NCBI GenBank assembly: GCA_028818375.1
Contig: JAPPOB010000005.1
Span: 1 to 64,000, forward strand
Source of the DNA: Anaerolineaceae bacterium
GTDB lineage: Bacteria > Chloroflexota > Anaerolineae > Aggregatilineales > Phototrophicaceae
Reading direction: 5' to 3'
DNA: 64,000 bases
Position numbers and translations under genes: made by a program. The notes beneath the pieces are model-generated. The model saw nothing but the letters and a program-made list of their open reading frames with translations, was not told the origin of the DNA and did not search any database. The first letter of the stretch is position 1. Each line of letters starts with the position of its first letter. Below, one piece after another: positions 1 to 7,890 of the stretch.

Positions 1-882
1 TGTCCCCTTTTTTCCCCTGTCATTGGTCGTTTGGCCGGCTCGCCAAAATGGGGGGGCCGGGGGGGGGTTGGGGGGGGGTGCCCCCCCCCCCCCGCCACCC
101 CCCCCCCCCCCCCTCACAGACAAGATGAGATTTGACCCGCCAATGCAATTGACTCTCAGGGTTCCGGTGGAGGGAATGTGAATGGCAATCAGGTAACCAA
201 GTAGCACGGTCAGACATCCGGCCCCCAGTGAAGCAAAGGCCAGAAACCTTTGCCGGAACGGGATGGCTTTCACAAGGAGGAGCAAGGCTCCGGTCACCAA
301 AACGACGGGCGCGAGATTGAAGCGGCCAAGGGTTGCGATTCCCAATACGCCACCGGCTGCACAAAGGCCGGTGGCGAGCGAGGCTCCGCTGAAATGCAGC
401 GATCTGTTCATGATCCAGATCGCCAGGACAATACAAAACGCAACCATCCAGACGGGATAATAGAGATGCGCCCATTGCAACCCGAAGACGTCCAGCAAGG
501 CAGCCAGGGCGACAATCAGGGCAACCCGTCTGGAGTGATGCCGTCGCACGGTGTCGTAAAGCAGGAAAGGGATGCAGGCGCACAGGGTCACCTGGACCAG
601 CAACAGGAAGCGTTCCTCGAAGGCGCCCAGGTGACGCGCGATGGCGGCCGCCGGCGCCATCACCAGGGCGTAACCGGTCGGGTAACGCAAATTGCCAATG
701 AGCAGATCTCCCTCCACCACCTGATTGATCAGGGAGGCGTGGAAAGCCTGTATGTCGTCAAGTTTCACCTGCAGTGGATAGCCCAGATACATCCCGCCGC
801 GGACCAGCAGGGTCAACAAAAGCAACAGGCGGATGTGCGCATGCATCCGCCTCATGACATTCGGGACCGAAAGAACGCTCAT
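1..882 (-). CDS. Membrane glycosyltransferase-like protein, partial (3' end beyond window)
   Basis: Reading on the minus strand from the ATG at 882, an open frame runs off the left edge without a stop. It starts MSVLSVPNVM and carries several hydrophobic segments separated by short basic loops, such as LLLLLTLLVRGG near residues 19-30. Residues ~36-60 (YPLQVKLDDI followed by the GNLRYPTGYA region) resemble the first periplasmic loop of GT-C glycosyltransferases. The start overlaps the stop of the upstream gene as ATGA, so the two are co-translated. Sequence after residue ~254 (below base 120) is G/P-rich translation of homopolymer runs and should not be trusted. Family assignment is by architecture only; the product could be any polytopic membrane enzyme. 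Confidence 0.6.
   Translation of the reverse strand, partial: MSVLSVPNVMRRMHAHIRLLLLLTLLVRGGMYLGYPLQVKLDDIQAFHASLINQVVEGDLLIGNLRYPTGYALVMAPAAAIARHLGAFEERFLLLVQVTLCACIPFLLYDTVRRHHSRRVALIVALAALLDVFGLQWAHLYYPVWMVAFCIVLAIWIMNRSLHFSGASLATGLCAAGGVLGIATLGRFNLAPVVLVTGALLLLVKAIPFRQRFLAFASLGAGCLTVLLGYLIAIHIPSTGTLRVNCIGGSNLILSVRGGGGGGGGGGAPPPNPPPAPPFWRAGQTTNDRGKKGT
51..115. other. G/C homopolymer block, probable assembly artefact
   Basis: A run of poly-G tracts (51-78) is followed by poly-C tracts (81-112), broken only by single T, A or G bases. It lies inside the frame of the partial membrane-protein gene and turns its predicted protein into glycine/proline runs. Nothing else in the window has this composition. 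Together with the gene cut-off at base 1 it suggests a low-quality contig end. Confidence 0.65.
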
Positions 883-2399
883 GCCTCCGCGATCCCGTAG
901 AGACGCGAATGACTGCTGCGGCCCAGCAGGGGCAGACGCTCGTCGCTTTCACTGCCGTCGTAAAGCGGCCACAGGGCGTCGCGCAGGGCCGGCATGAGGA
1001 TGAAATCCGCCGCATGGCGACGCGCCACCTGGAGGATAGTGTCGCGGTCGTCACTGGGGATCATGACCGCCTTGTAGCCCAGCCAGTTCATGAAGAAGGG
1101 GGCATCCGTCATCAGGATGATCTGTCCGTCCTCGTTCTGGTCGCCCAGCAAGTCCACGATGGCGGCGACCTTCCGCCTTTCCTCAAGTCGGCCCGCCACC
1201 AACGTATATTCCGAACGCACCAGTTCGATGGCCTGCAGCAGCATAAAACCGGCGATGAGGATGGCGGCAACCTGACCCATTCGCCGCGGCCGCAGGTATG
1301 CGTCCAGCGCCCAGGCGCCCGCCACCGCCAGAAAGGGGATTAGTGCCAGCCAGCTCTTTTTGAACGAGCCGCCCATCGAGTGAAAGGGAAGAATGACGCT
1401 GTAAACGCCATAGAGGGCCAGCAGGAAAAGCAGGGGCGTCCACAGCAGTTGCAGGCGACTGCGATGTCGCTGGCGCAGCCATCCTCCCAGGCCGAGCAGC
1501 GCCAGCAAGGGCAGGGCAAAGCCCTGGGTTGTGACCATCACCTTAAGATTGGCCAGGGCGTGAAACACGATGTTGTTCAGGATATTGGCAGGGCCCCAGG
1601 CGAGGAAGGACTCAAGATTGTGCTCCTGACTGTAGCTAAACTGATCGTCAAAACTGGTCAGGAAAGGCGTGTTGCCCGGGCCGGAGGGCCAGAGAGCGCC
1701 CAGGTCCTGCTGGTTTCGCCACAGCCAGGGGCCGAGCACCAGGGCCCACGCCAGTGGCAGCGCCAGCAACCAGCGCCAGGGCACTGGCCTTTCGCCGAAG
1801 CGTCGCAGCAGTGTGGCCCCGATCAACAGCGCCGGTAGCAACAGGATCCCGTCCAGGCGCGTAAGCTGCGCCAACCCGCCACAGGCGCCCGCCAGCGCCA
1901 GCAACCAGGGTCGGCCCTGCATCCCCCGATACAGACACAGCAAGGCCATCCCGCAAAACAGGGCGTAGCTGACGGTCGTGTCCGTGCGCACCGCGCCCAG
2001 CACGAAGTCCGGCAGAAAGAGAATCAGGGCCATGGCCATCAGTTCAGCGCTGCGCGAAAGACGCGCGACGCGCGCGATCAGGCCGGTCAGCGCCACCAGG
2101 GCCGTGCTGAACAGGATGTTGGGCAGCAGGGCCGGCAGCAGGGCAATGCCCAGCACCCGCATGGACAGGGCCGGCCACACGGCAGCCAACGGCATCCAGT
2201 AATCGACGGGATGGGTGACGTCAGCCGGTCTCTGGTGAAACTGCCAGATGTAATCGACGACGAAGCCGCGTCCCTCAGCCAGGTTACGCGCAAGGTTATA
2301 ATAGTGATTGGGATCGAACAGGCCGGGATGTTCGGCCAGCAACCCCAGTACAAGCCTCACCAGCAGGCCCGCAACCAACAGGGGGACATAAAGCCGCAT
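879..2399 (-). CDS. GT-C / PMT (GT39-like) membrane glycosyltransferase
   Basis: 506 aa from the ATG at 2399 (MRLYVPLLVAG). A signal-anchor-like first helix is followed by a loop with D29 and the segment NHYYNLARNLAEGRGF, the pattern of GT-C enzymes that take sugars from polyprenyl-phosphate donors outside the membrane. About ten further hydrophobic segments follow, then a soluble tail of ~100 residues (from about ERRKVAAIVDL). The likely role is adding a sugar to a glycan or protein outside the membrane; acceptor unknown. The frame stays open upstream of 2399, but that stretch has no membrane segment and lies inside the divergent gene. Its stop overlaps the start of the following minus-strand gene, indicating an operon. 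Confidence 0.72.
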   Translation of the reverse strand: MRLYVPLLVAGLLVRLVLGLLAEHPGLFDPNHYYNLARNLAEGRGFVVDYIWQFHQRPADVTHPVDYWMPLAAVWPALSMRVLGIALLPALLPNILFSTALVALTGLIARVARLSRSAELMAMALILFLPDFVLGAVRTDTTVSYALFCGMALLCLYRGMQGRPWLLALAGACGGLAQLTRLDGILLLPALLIGATLLRRFGERPVPWRWLLALPLAWALVLGPWLWRNQQDLGALWPSGPGNTPFLTSFDDQFSYSQEHNLESFLAWGPANILNNIVFHALANLKVMVTTQGFALPLLALLGLGGWLRQRHRSRLQLLWTPLLFLLALYGVYSVILPFHSMGGSFKKSWLALIPFLAVAGAWALDAYLRPRRMGQVAAILIAGFMLLQAIELVRSEYTLVAGRLEERRKVAAIVDLLGDQNEDGQIILMTDAPFFMNWLGYKAVMIPSDDRDTILQVARRHAADFILMPALRDALWPLYDGSESDERLPLLGRSSHSRLYGIAEA

Positions 2400-3759
2400 G
2401 CGTCGGGTGACCCCGCGTGCCAGGGCAATAGCAGGCGATGGTAGCGGCCTGGCGCAGCTGGTGCCAATGATCTTTCTGCTGGCCCTGCTACTGCGTCTGG
2501 CGGCAGTCTTCGGCGAGCAGCATGACATCGGCTACGTCAGCGATGGCGGAGACAGCCCCTGGTATCTGGCGCACGGCTACGCCCTGGTCACCGGCTTCGA
2601 CGAGGGTCGACTCCCGGGATTCGCCATCGATGAACACCCTGAGGGCATGGTCATTTCCCTGCGCGGGCTGACGACGCCGCCGCTCTTCCTGCTCTTCATC
2701 GGTGTGCCGCAGGCCCTGCTCCCGCGCGAGGCCGCGATACTGCTCCTGCGGCTCATGCAGGCCCTCGTGGGTACCCTGTCGGTCTGGCTGGTCTGGCGCC
2801 TGGCGCGCGCCGTCGCGGGGAACGAACGCGCCGCCTTCATCGCCGCGCTGGCCATCGCCATCTCGCCGGCCTTCATTGTCGAAGTCACCCGCGTCACCAG
2901 CGAATCACTTTACGTTTTCCTGCTGCTCGCTGCCCTGGCGCACCACAGCCATCGACGCGAGCAGGTCACCGTAACCGGAGTGCTGCTCGGCCTGGCGACG
3001 CTGACGCGGGCTGTTCTGTTGCTTTTCCCCCTTGCTCTGGCCCTGCACCTGCTCATGGTCGATGGCCGCCGCCGCGGCCTGCGCCGGGCGCTGCTGCTGC
3101 TGGCAGTTTACAGCCTCGTCGTCGGCAGCTGGACGGTCTACAGCCTGGCGCGCTGGGACCGTTTTGTCATCGCCGGCGAGGGCGCAGCGGCCTTTCTTTA
3201 CATCGGCGCGTTGGAACAGGGCTGGCGTGGACCGCAGGAGACGGACAGGCAACTGATTGAGGACACCGGAGCCTTGCCTGAAGAACCCCTTGCCCGTCAG
3301 GCCAGCTACCTGCAAGGCGCGCAGCAGCGAATCGCAGCTGACCCCGCCGGCTACCTGCTGCGCCGCCTGCAGGAACTGGCGGACGCCGCCCTGCAACCCC
3401 ACGGAACAGCTTACATCGATGGCCCACCGCTGCGTCTCATGGCACAGGAGTGGTGGCGCGAAGGCCGCTCACCCTCTGAAGTGCTGCGGTGGATCACTTC
3501 AGAGGGCTTCTGGCCCCGGCTGTTGATCTACGTCCTTCATTTCGTCGGCCTGTCGGCAGGGCTGGCCGGCATCTGGCTCAGCCGCCGGCGCTGGCGCCGG
3601 ACCCTGCCCCTGGCCGCGTGCATCGCCTACACCCTGTCGCTGCATCTGGCGCTGCTCGCCAACCCCCGCTACCTGTTTCCGATACTGCCCCTGTGCCAGG
3701 TCTTTGCCGGCATCGCGCTCCAGCAGACCTGGGAGAAACTGAAGGCATCGCGGACGTGA
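2398..3759 (+). CDS. GT-C / PMT-like membrane glycosyltransferase
   Basis: Up to 453 aa from the ATG at 2398; a shorter start at 2467 (MIFLLALLLRL) fits the usual N-terminal helix equally well. After the first helix comes VSDGGDSPWYLAHGYAL, an acidic periplasmic loop like that of PMT/ArnT-type transferases, followed by multiple hydrophobic helices and a short cytoplasmic C-terminus. It is divergent from a similar gene on the other strand, and with the 2398 start the two start codons share two base pairs, leaving no separate promoter space. Its TGA stop overlaps the GTG start of the MerB-like gene (GTGA), so it heads that overlapping chain. Donor and acceptor cannot be read from the sequence. 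Confidence 0.7.
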   Translation: MRRVTPRARAIAGDGSGLAQLVPMIFLLALLLRLAAVFGEQHDIGYVSDGGDSPWYLAHGYALVTGFDEGRLPGFAIDEHPEGMVISLRGLTTPPLFLLFIGVPQALLPREAAILLLRLMQALVGTLSVWLVWRLARAVAGNERAAFIAALAIAISPAFIVEVTRVTSESLYVFLLLAALAHHSHRREQVTVTGVLLGLATLTRAVLLLFPLALALHLLMVDGRRRGLRRALLLLAVYSLVVGSWTVYSLARWDRFVIAGEGAAAFLYIGALEQGWRGPQETDRQLIEDTGALPEEPLARQASYLQGAQQRIAADPAGYLLRRLQELADAALQPHGTAYIDGPPLRLMAQEWWREGRSPSEVLRWITSEGFWPRLLIYVLHFVGLSAGLAGIWLSRRRWRRTLPLAACIAYTLSLHLALLANPRYLFPILPLCQVFAGIALQQTWEKLKASRT

Positions 3760-4436
3760 GCCAGGACAACCCGCTTGACGTGGACCAGGCCTTGCGCCTG
3801 CACATTTACCGCTTCTGGTGCGAACAGGGACGGCCGCCCACGGTAGCGGAAAATGCGCGCGCCTGCGGTCTGTCCGATGCTGCCGCGCTGGCCGCCTGGG
3901 GCCGCCTGCACGACGCCCACCTTATTCTGCTGGAGGCCGACGGCGAACGCATCCGTATGGCCAACCCCCTGTCAGCCCTGCCCACCGATTTCCGTGTGCG
4001 GGTCGGCCGGCACTGGGTGTTCGCCAATTGCGCCTGGGACGCGCCGGGCATTCCCGCCATGCTGCAGCAGGACGCCGTCATCGAGGCGCGCTGCAGCCCG
4101 CGCGGCGAACGCTTGCGCTTCAGCGTGCGCGCCGGCGAGCTGCTGGCGGAAGAAGCGCTGGTGCATTTCGCCCTGCCCTTCCGTCAGTGGTACGACGACC
4201 TGGTGGAGACCTGAGCGACCATCCTGCTCTTCCGGTCGGAGGAGGACATTGACGACTGGTGTGAGCAGCGTGGCCGGGTCCGCGGCGCCGTGCTGACCCT
4301 GCAGCACACCTGGGAGCTGGCGCAGGCCTGGTACCACAACCGTATGTCAACGACGTTTAAAGGTCGCAGCCCTGCCCAGGCGCAGGAACTGTTTGCATCT
4401 CTCGCTTTGCGAGGTCCCTTCTGGGAGATGCCATGA
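3756..4436 (+). CDS. MerB-like organomercurial lyase, probable selenoprotein (Sec153 encoded by TGA)
   Basis: 226 aa if TGA 4212-4214 is read as selenocysteine, from the GTG at 3756 that overlaps the previous stop. Known family: MerB splits carbon-mercury bonds using Cys96, Asp99 and Cys159. Seen here: N-terminal helical region, then NCAWDAPGIP with C92 and D95 matching C96/D99, C113 matching C117, and U153 in ETUATILLF matching C159. Spacings are 61 and 40 residues against 63 and 42 in the plasmid enzyme. After TGA the frame stays open for 73 codons with family-like sequence (EEDIDDWCEQRG, WELAQAWYHNR) and ends at 4434-4436, overlapping the next ATG. A SECIS-like hairpin follows the TGA. Alternative: a Cys codon miscalled or mutated to TGA, giving a truncated 152-aa protein. 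Confidence 0.82.
4212..4247 (+). promoter_or_regulatory. Candidate bacterial SECIS element after the in-frame UGA
   Basis: Bases 4227-4233 (CTCTTCC) pair with 4238-4244 (GGAGGAG) in seven consecutive pairs, one of them a T-G wobble, closing the tetraloop GGTC at 4234-4237. The loop lies 20-23 nt after the UGA. Bacterial SECIS hairpins sit immediately downstream of UGA with a G among the first loop bases, and the E. coli fdhF element (from memory) has GGUC at almost the same distance. SelB recognition is inferred, not shown. Confidence 0.72.
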
Positions 4437-5533
4437 CCCTGAAGATCGATCCCGCCCAACTCCGACATCTGCGTTTGCGCGCCCAGGGGCTGGCCGCGCC
4501 GGTCAATGACCTCAGGCAGTTGCTGACCGGGGCCGTCAGCCTGCAGGCCCACGACTACAACGCGGCCGTGCTTGGCGTACGGGCGCGCAGTTGCGGACTG
4601 GTTGATGAGGACGTCCGGGAGGCCTTGATCGGCGGTGACTTGTGCTGGACCTGGTTGATGCGCGGCACGCTGCATCTCGTCACCATGGCGGACCTCTCCT
4701 GGCTGTTGCCGCTCTTCGGCCCGCAATTTATCCGCCTGACGGCCCGTCGCTATCGCGAACTGGGTCTCGACGAAGAGGCGCGCCGACGCGCGACGTCGCT
4801 GCTGCGGCAAATCCTGGCGGATGGCCCGCAAACCCGCGCAGCCCTAAAGGACAAACTGGCGGCCGAAGGTCTGCCGGTGGAGGGCCAGGCCTGCCCGCAT
4901 TTGCTGCGTCATGCGGCGCTGGAAGGCGCTCTGGTCTGCGTACCCCTGCGCAACAGCCGCCCCGAATACCGCCTGCTCGACGACAGGGCTATGGACGGGT
5001 GGCCCGGTAGCGATGAGGCGGCGGCACGTCTCTCGCGTCGCTTTCTGCGCGCCTTCGGCCCGGCCAACGCGGCGGACCTGGCGCGCTGGTCCGGCCTGCC
5101 GATGCAACTGGCGCGTGTCGGCCTTGATGCGCTGGCGGACGAGGTCACGGCGGTGAACGCCGCAGGCCAGAAGGCCGTGATGGCCAACGATCAGCTGCCC
5201 TGGCTGAAGGACGAGACGGAGCACAGCCTGTTCCTGTTGCCGGCATTCGACGCCCTGCTGCTGAGCCACGTGGACCGCGACCTGGTCCTGCTACCAGAGG
5301 TCAGTCGCGCCATTCACCCGGGCGGCGGAATCATCCGCCCTTCCCTGCTCATCGATGGCGTCGTGCGCGGTCGCTGGCAGCTCAAACGTGGCCGCCGCTC
5401 GCTGACCGTCATCGTGACGCCCTTCGTCCTGCTGCCGCAGGCGCGCCGGCCACAACTGGAGGCGGAAGTCGCGGACATCGGGCGTTTCCTTGGCCAGGTT
5501 TCAGTCCTGAAGCTGGAGGAGGTCGCAGCATGA
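4433..5533 (+). CDS. Winged-helix DNA-binding / AlkZ (YcaQ)-like DNA glycosylase family protein
   Basis: 366 aa with the layout of the HTH_42/AlkZ family, whose characterised members remove alkylated bases or unhook interstrand crosslinks. Recognisable blocks are MRGTLHLVTMADLSWLL near 75-91, LLPAFDALLLSHVDR near 268-282, and GIIRPSLLIDGVVRGRW in the C-terminal third. The catalytic motif is QxQ in AlkZ; here residues 38-40 read Q-A-H, so glycosylase activity is uncertain. The ATG overlaps the preceding stop (ATGA) and the stop overlaps tsaD's ATG, so the gene depends on translational coupling from the UGA-containing gene upstream. Confidence 0.8.
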   Translation: MTLKIDPAQLRHLRLRAQGLAAPVNDLRQLLTGAVSLQAHDYNAAVLGVRARSCGLVDEDVREALIGGDLCWTWLMRGTLHLVTMADLSWLLPLFGPQFIRLTARRYRELGLDEEARRRATSLLRQILADGPQTRAALKDKLAAEGLPVEGQACPHLLRHAALEGALVCVPLRNSRPEYRLLDDRAMDGWPGSDEAAARLSRRFLRAFGPANAADLARWSGLPMQLARVGLDALADEVTAVNAAGQKAVMANDQLPWLKDETEHSLFLLPAFDALLLSHVDRDLVLLPEVSRAIHPGGGIIRPSLLIDGVVRGRWQLKRGRRSLTVIVTPFVLLPQARRPQLEAEVADIGRFLGQVSVLKLEEVAA

Positions 5534-6561
5534 GCCTCCTGCTGGGCATCGAAACATCCTGCGACGAGACGGCGGCGGCCGTCGTGCGCGACGGACGGGA
5601 GATCCTCACCAACGTCGTCGCCTCGCAAGTCGACCTGCACGCCCAATATGGCGGCGTCTTCCCGGAGCTGGCCTCACGCGCTCACGTGGAGGCCATCACG
5701 GCGGTCGTCGACGAGGCCCTGGCGCAGGCCAGGACGTCGCTGGCGCATTTGGACGCCGTCGCCGTGACAAGGGGCCCGGGACTGGTCGGGTCGCTGCTGG
5801 TCGGCGTGAATTACGCCAAGGGTCTGGCGCTGGGCGCCGGACTGCCGCTGCTGGGTATCAACCACCTGGAGGGACACGTCTATTCGCTGTGGCCGGGCAT
5901 GCAAACGGACCCTGACTTCCCGCTGCTGGTGTTGATCGTTTCGGGCGGGCATACCGAGTTGCTGCTGATGACCGGACACGGCTGCTGGCAGCGTCTGGGC
6001 GGCACGCGTGATGACGCCGCCGGCGAGGCCTTCGACAAGGTCGGGCGCATCCTGGGCCTGCCCTTCCCCGGCGGGCCGCACGTCGAACGCGTTGCCCGTG
6101 ACGGTGACCCCGGGGTCTGGCGCTTCCCCCGCGCCTGGCTGGAAGACAGCGATGATTTCAGTTTCTCCGGCCTGAAGACGGCCGTGCTGCGCGCCGCCAC
6201 CATAGACCCTAACGACCGTCAGCCACAATTGCGCGCGGAGGTCTCCGTCGCGGACCTGGCGGCAGGGTTCCAGGCGGCTCTGGTCGAGGTGTTGGCGCGC
6301 AAGACTGCGCGCGCGGCGGAGCGTTGCGGCGCCGGCGCCATTCTGGTGGCCGGCGGCGTCAGCGCCAATCAGGCCCTGCGGACGGCGCTGCGCCAGGCCG
6401 GCACGCTGCCCCTGCTGGTTCCGCCGCCGGAGCTGTGCACGGACAACGCGGCCATGATCGCAGCGGCGGCGCACTGGCGCTGGCAGGCCGGTCAGCGCGA
6501 TGGACTGGACATGGAGGTATTGCCCCGCTGGCCGCTGGGAGCGCCTCACTCCTTCTCGTAG
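5530..6561 (+). CDS. tsaD: tRNA N6-adenosine threonylcarbamoyltransferase TsaD
   Basis: 343 aa, the usual bacterial TsaD length. The protein transfers the threonylcarbamoyl group to A37 of ANN-decoding tRNAs together with TsaB and TsaE, in the cytoplasm. The N-terminus GIETSCDETAAAVV is the family signature; the metal ligands H112 and H116 lie in NHLEGH; VSGGHTEL and the glycine-rich FPGGP segment follow, as in the ASKHA fold. A GGAGG SD site precedes the ATG at 5530, which overlaps the upstream stop. No tsaB or tsaE is present in the window. It converges with the importer genes ending at 6546, overlapping the last permease by 16 bp. Confidence 0.97.
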   Translation: MSLLLGIETSCDETAAAVVRDGREILTNVVASQVDLHAQYGGVFPELASRAHVEAITAVVDEALAQARTSLAHLDAVAVTRGPGLVGSLLVGVNYAKGLALGAGLPLLGINHLEGHVYSLWPGMQTDPDFPLLVLIVSGGHTELLLMTGHGCWQRLGGTRDDAAGEAFDKVGRILGLPFPGGPHVERVARDGDPGVWRFPRAWLEDSDDFSFSGLKTAVLRAATIDPNDRQPQLRAEVSVADLAAGFQAALVEVLARKTARAAERCGAGAILVAGGVSANQALRTALRQAGTLPLLVPPPELCTDNAAMIAAAAHWRWQAGQRDGLDMEVLPRWPLGAPHSFS

Positions 6562-7889
6562 GGCGTGCCGATGGCCGCTGGCGCCCGCGCCCTGCCCACA
6601 AGACCGGCGAGAACGACGATCGTCACGATATAGGGCGTCATTTGCAGGAACTGCGGCGGCAGGGTCACCCCCAGAATTTGGAAACGGGTCTCCAGCGCGC
6701 TGGAAAAACCGAAGAGCAGGCCGCCGCCAAAGGCGCCAAAAGGCAGCCACTTGCCGAAAATCATGGCCGCCAGCGCAATGAAGCCGCGACCGGCCGACAT
6801 GTTGTCGTCGAAGGTGCCGGTCGTCTCCAGCGACAGCCAGGCGCCGGCCAGCCCCGCGATGAAGCCGGCGATGATGACGTTGACCCAGCGTGTGCGAATG
6901 ACGTTGATGCCCAGCGTATCGGCGGCGCGCGGATTCTCGCCCACGGCGCGGGTCCGCAGGCCCCAGCGCGTATAGAAAAGGATCAGGTTCGTTAACAGCA
7001 GCAGCACGAACATCATATAGAAAATGGGCTTGCCGCTGAAGAACACCTCCTCCAGCGTGGGAAACAGGAAGTCGCCGAAGAAGGGTAACGCGGCCAGCTG
7101 GTCCAGCAGGCTGCGCAGGGGCGGAAAGGCGGCGATCCGCTCGAAGGGCACCGCCTGCAGCGTCTCCCGGCCGGCATCCTGGGCATCGAGCAGAATCTCG
7201 CGGCGCATAAAGCTGGTCAGGCCCAGGGCCAGAATGTTGATCACAGTGCCGCTGACGATCTGGTCGGTGCGGAAGGTGATCGAGAGCCAGGCGTGCAGCA
7301 TGGCCATGACGCCACCGGCCAGCATCGAGATGATGACGCCGATGAAGAGCGCCGTGCTGTTTTCCATATTCGGGGCGATCAAGGAAAAGGCCACGAAACC
7401 GAAGGCCGCCCCGGTCAACATCATGCCTTCTATGGCGATGTTGATGACTCCGGAACGTTCGCACCAGATGCCCGCCATCGAGCCGATGACGATCGGCGTG
7501 GCGAGGCGCAGGCTGGAGGCCAGCATGCTGACGGCGTTGGTGCTGCGTCCGGCCGCCGCCAGAATGAGGATGGTGGGGAAAAGCAGCAGGGCGGCCAGCA
7601 GCATGGCGCGGAAGTGAAAGCGCTGTAGCCGGTCGCCGGGCAGGAGACCGGGGGCGCCGGCGATGACGTACCAGACGCCGACCGCGAGCAGCCACGGCCG
7701 AACGGCGATCTCCAGGCCGGCCTGACGCCCGGCGGTGAGGCGGGTGATGGTATCCGGCGCCACCTGCGGCGCGGAGAGCAGCAGCCACAGGCCCAGCAGC
7801 ACGAAGACCAGCGAAAAGATGTCGCTGCGGGTGATGCGGATGCGCTCGCGCCAGCTGGCGACCGGCGCGGCGAGGTCCATCGTCGTCAC
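6546..7889 (-). CDS. Nucleoside-type (BMP family) ABC transporter permease, second subunit
   Basis: 447 aa of the BPD_transp_2 permease family, related to NupC/YufQ of nucleoside importers. Family features visible are GIWCERSGVINIAIEGMML near the middle, LRTRAVGENPRAADTLGI and GGGLLFGFSSALETRFQ toward the C-terminus, with about ten hydrophobic helices. The GTG at 7889 was preferred because GGGGAGG lies five bases upstream; ATG 7880 is an alternative. It begins one base after the stop of the larger permease, so both are made from one mRNA with the ATPase gene. Substrate (nucleosides or a related base) is inferred from family only. Confidence 0.85.
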   Translation of the reverse strand: MTTMDLAAPVASWRERIRITRSDIFSLVFVLLGLWLLLSAPQVAPDTITRLTAGRQAGLEIAVRPWLLAVGVWYVIAGAPGLLPGDRLQRFHFRAMLLAALLLFPTILILAAAGRSTNAVSMLASSLRLATPIVIGSMAGIWCERSGVINIAIEGMMLTGAAFGFVAFSLIAPNMENSTALFIGVIISMLAGGVMAMLHAWLSITFRTDQIVSGTVINILALGLTSFMRREILLDAQDAGRETLQAVPFERIAAFPPLRSLLDQLAALPFFGDFLFPTLEEVFFSGKPIFYMMFVLLLLTNLILFYTRWGLRTRAVGENPRAADTLGINVIRTRWVNVIIAGFIAGLAGAWLSLETTGTFDDNMSAGRGFIALAAMIFGKWLPFGAFGGGLLFGFSSALETRFQILGVTLPPQFLQMTPYIVTIVVLAGLVGRARAPAAIGTPYEKE

Positions 7890-7890
7890 G

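Noticed and set aside
51..115. G-quadruplex or regulatory G-tract
   Set aside because: The tracts lie inside a coding frame at the contig edge and look like a sequencing or assembly artefact.
4212..4214. Simple nonsense mutation splitting the MerB-like gene
   Set aside because: Possible, but less likely given the preserved frame downstream, the exact placement at the catalytic cysteine, the SECIS-like hairpin and the intact ATGA junction. Kept as the main alternative.
5674..7788. 704-codon open frame on the minus strand across tsaD and the permease
   Set aside because: It runs antisense to tsaD and out of frame in the permease gene; the protein is Arg/His/Ala-rich with no family sequence. 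Long shadow frames are normal at this GC content.
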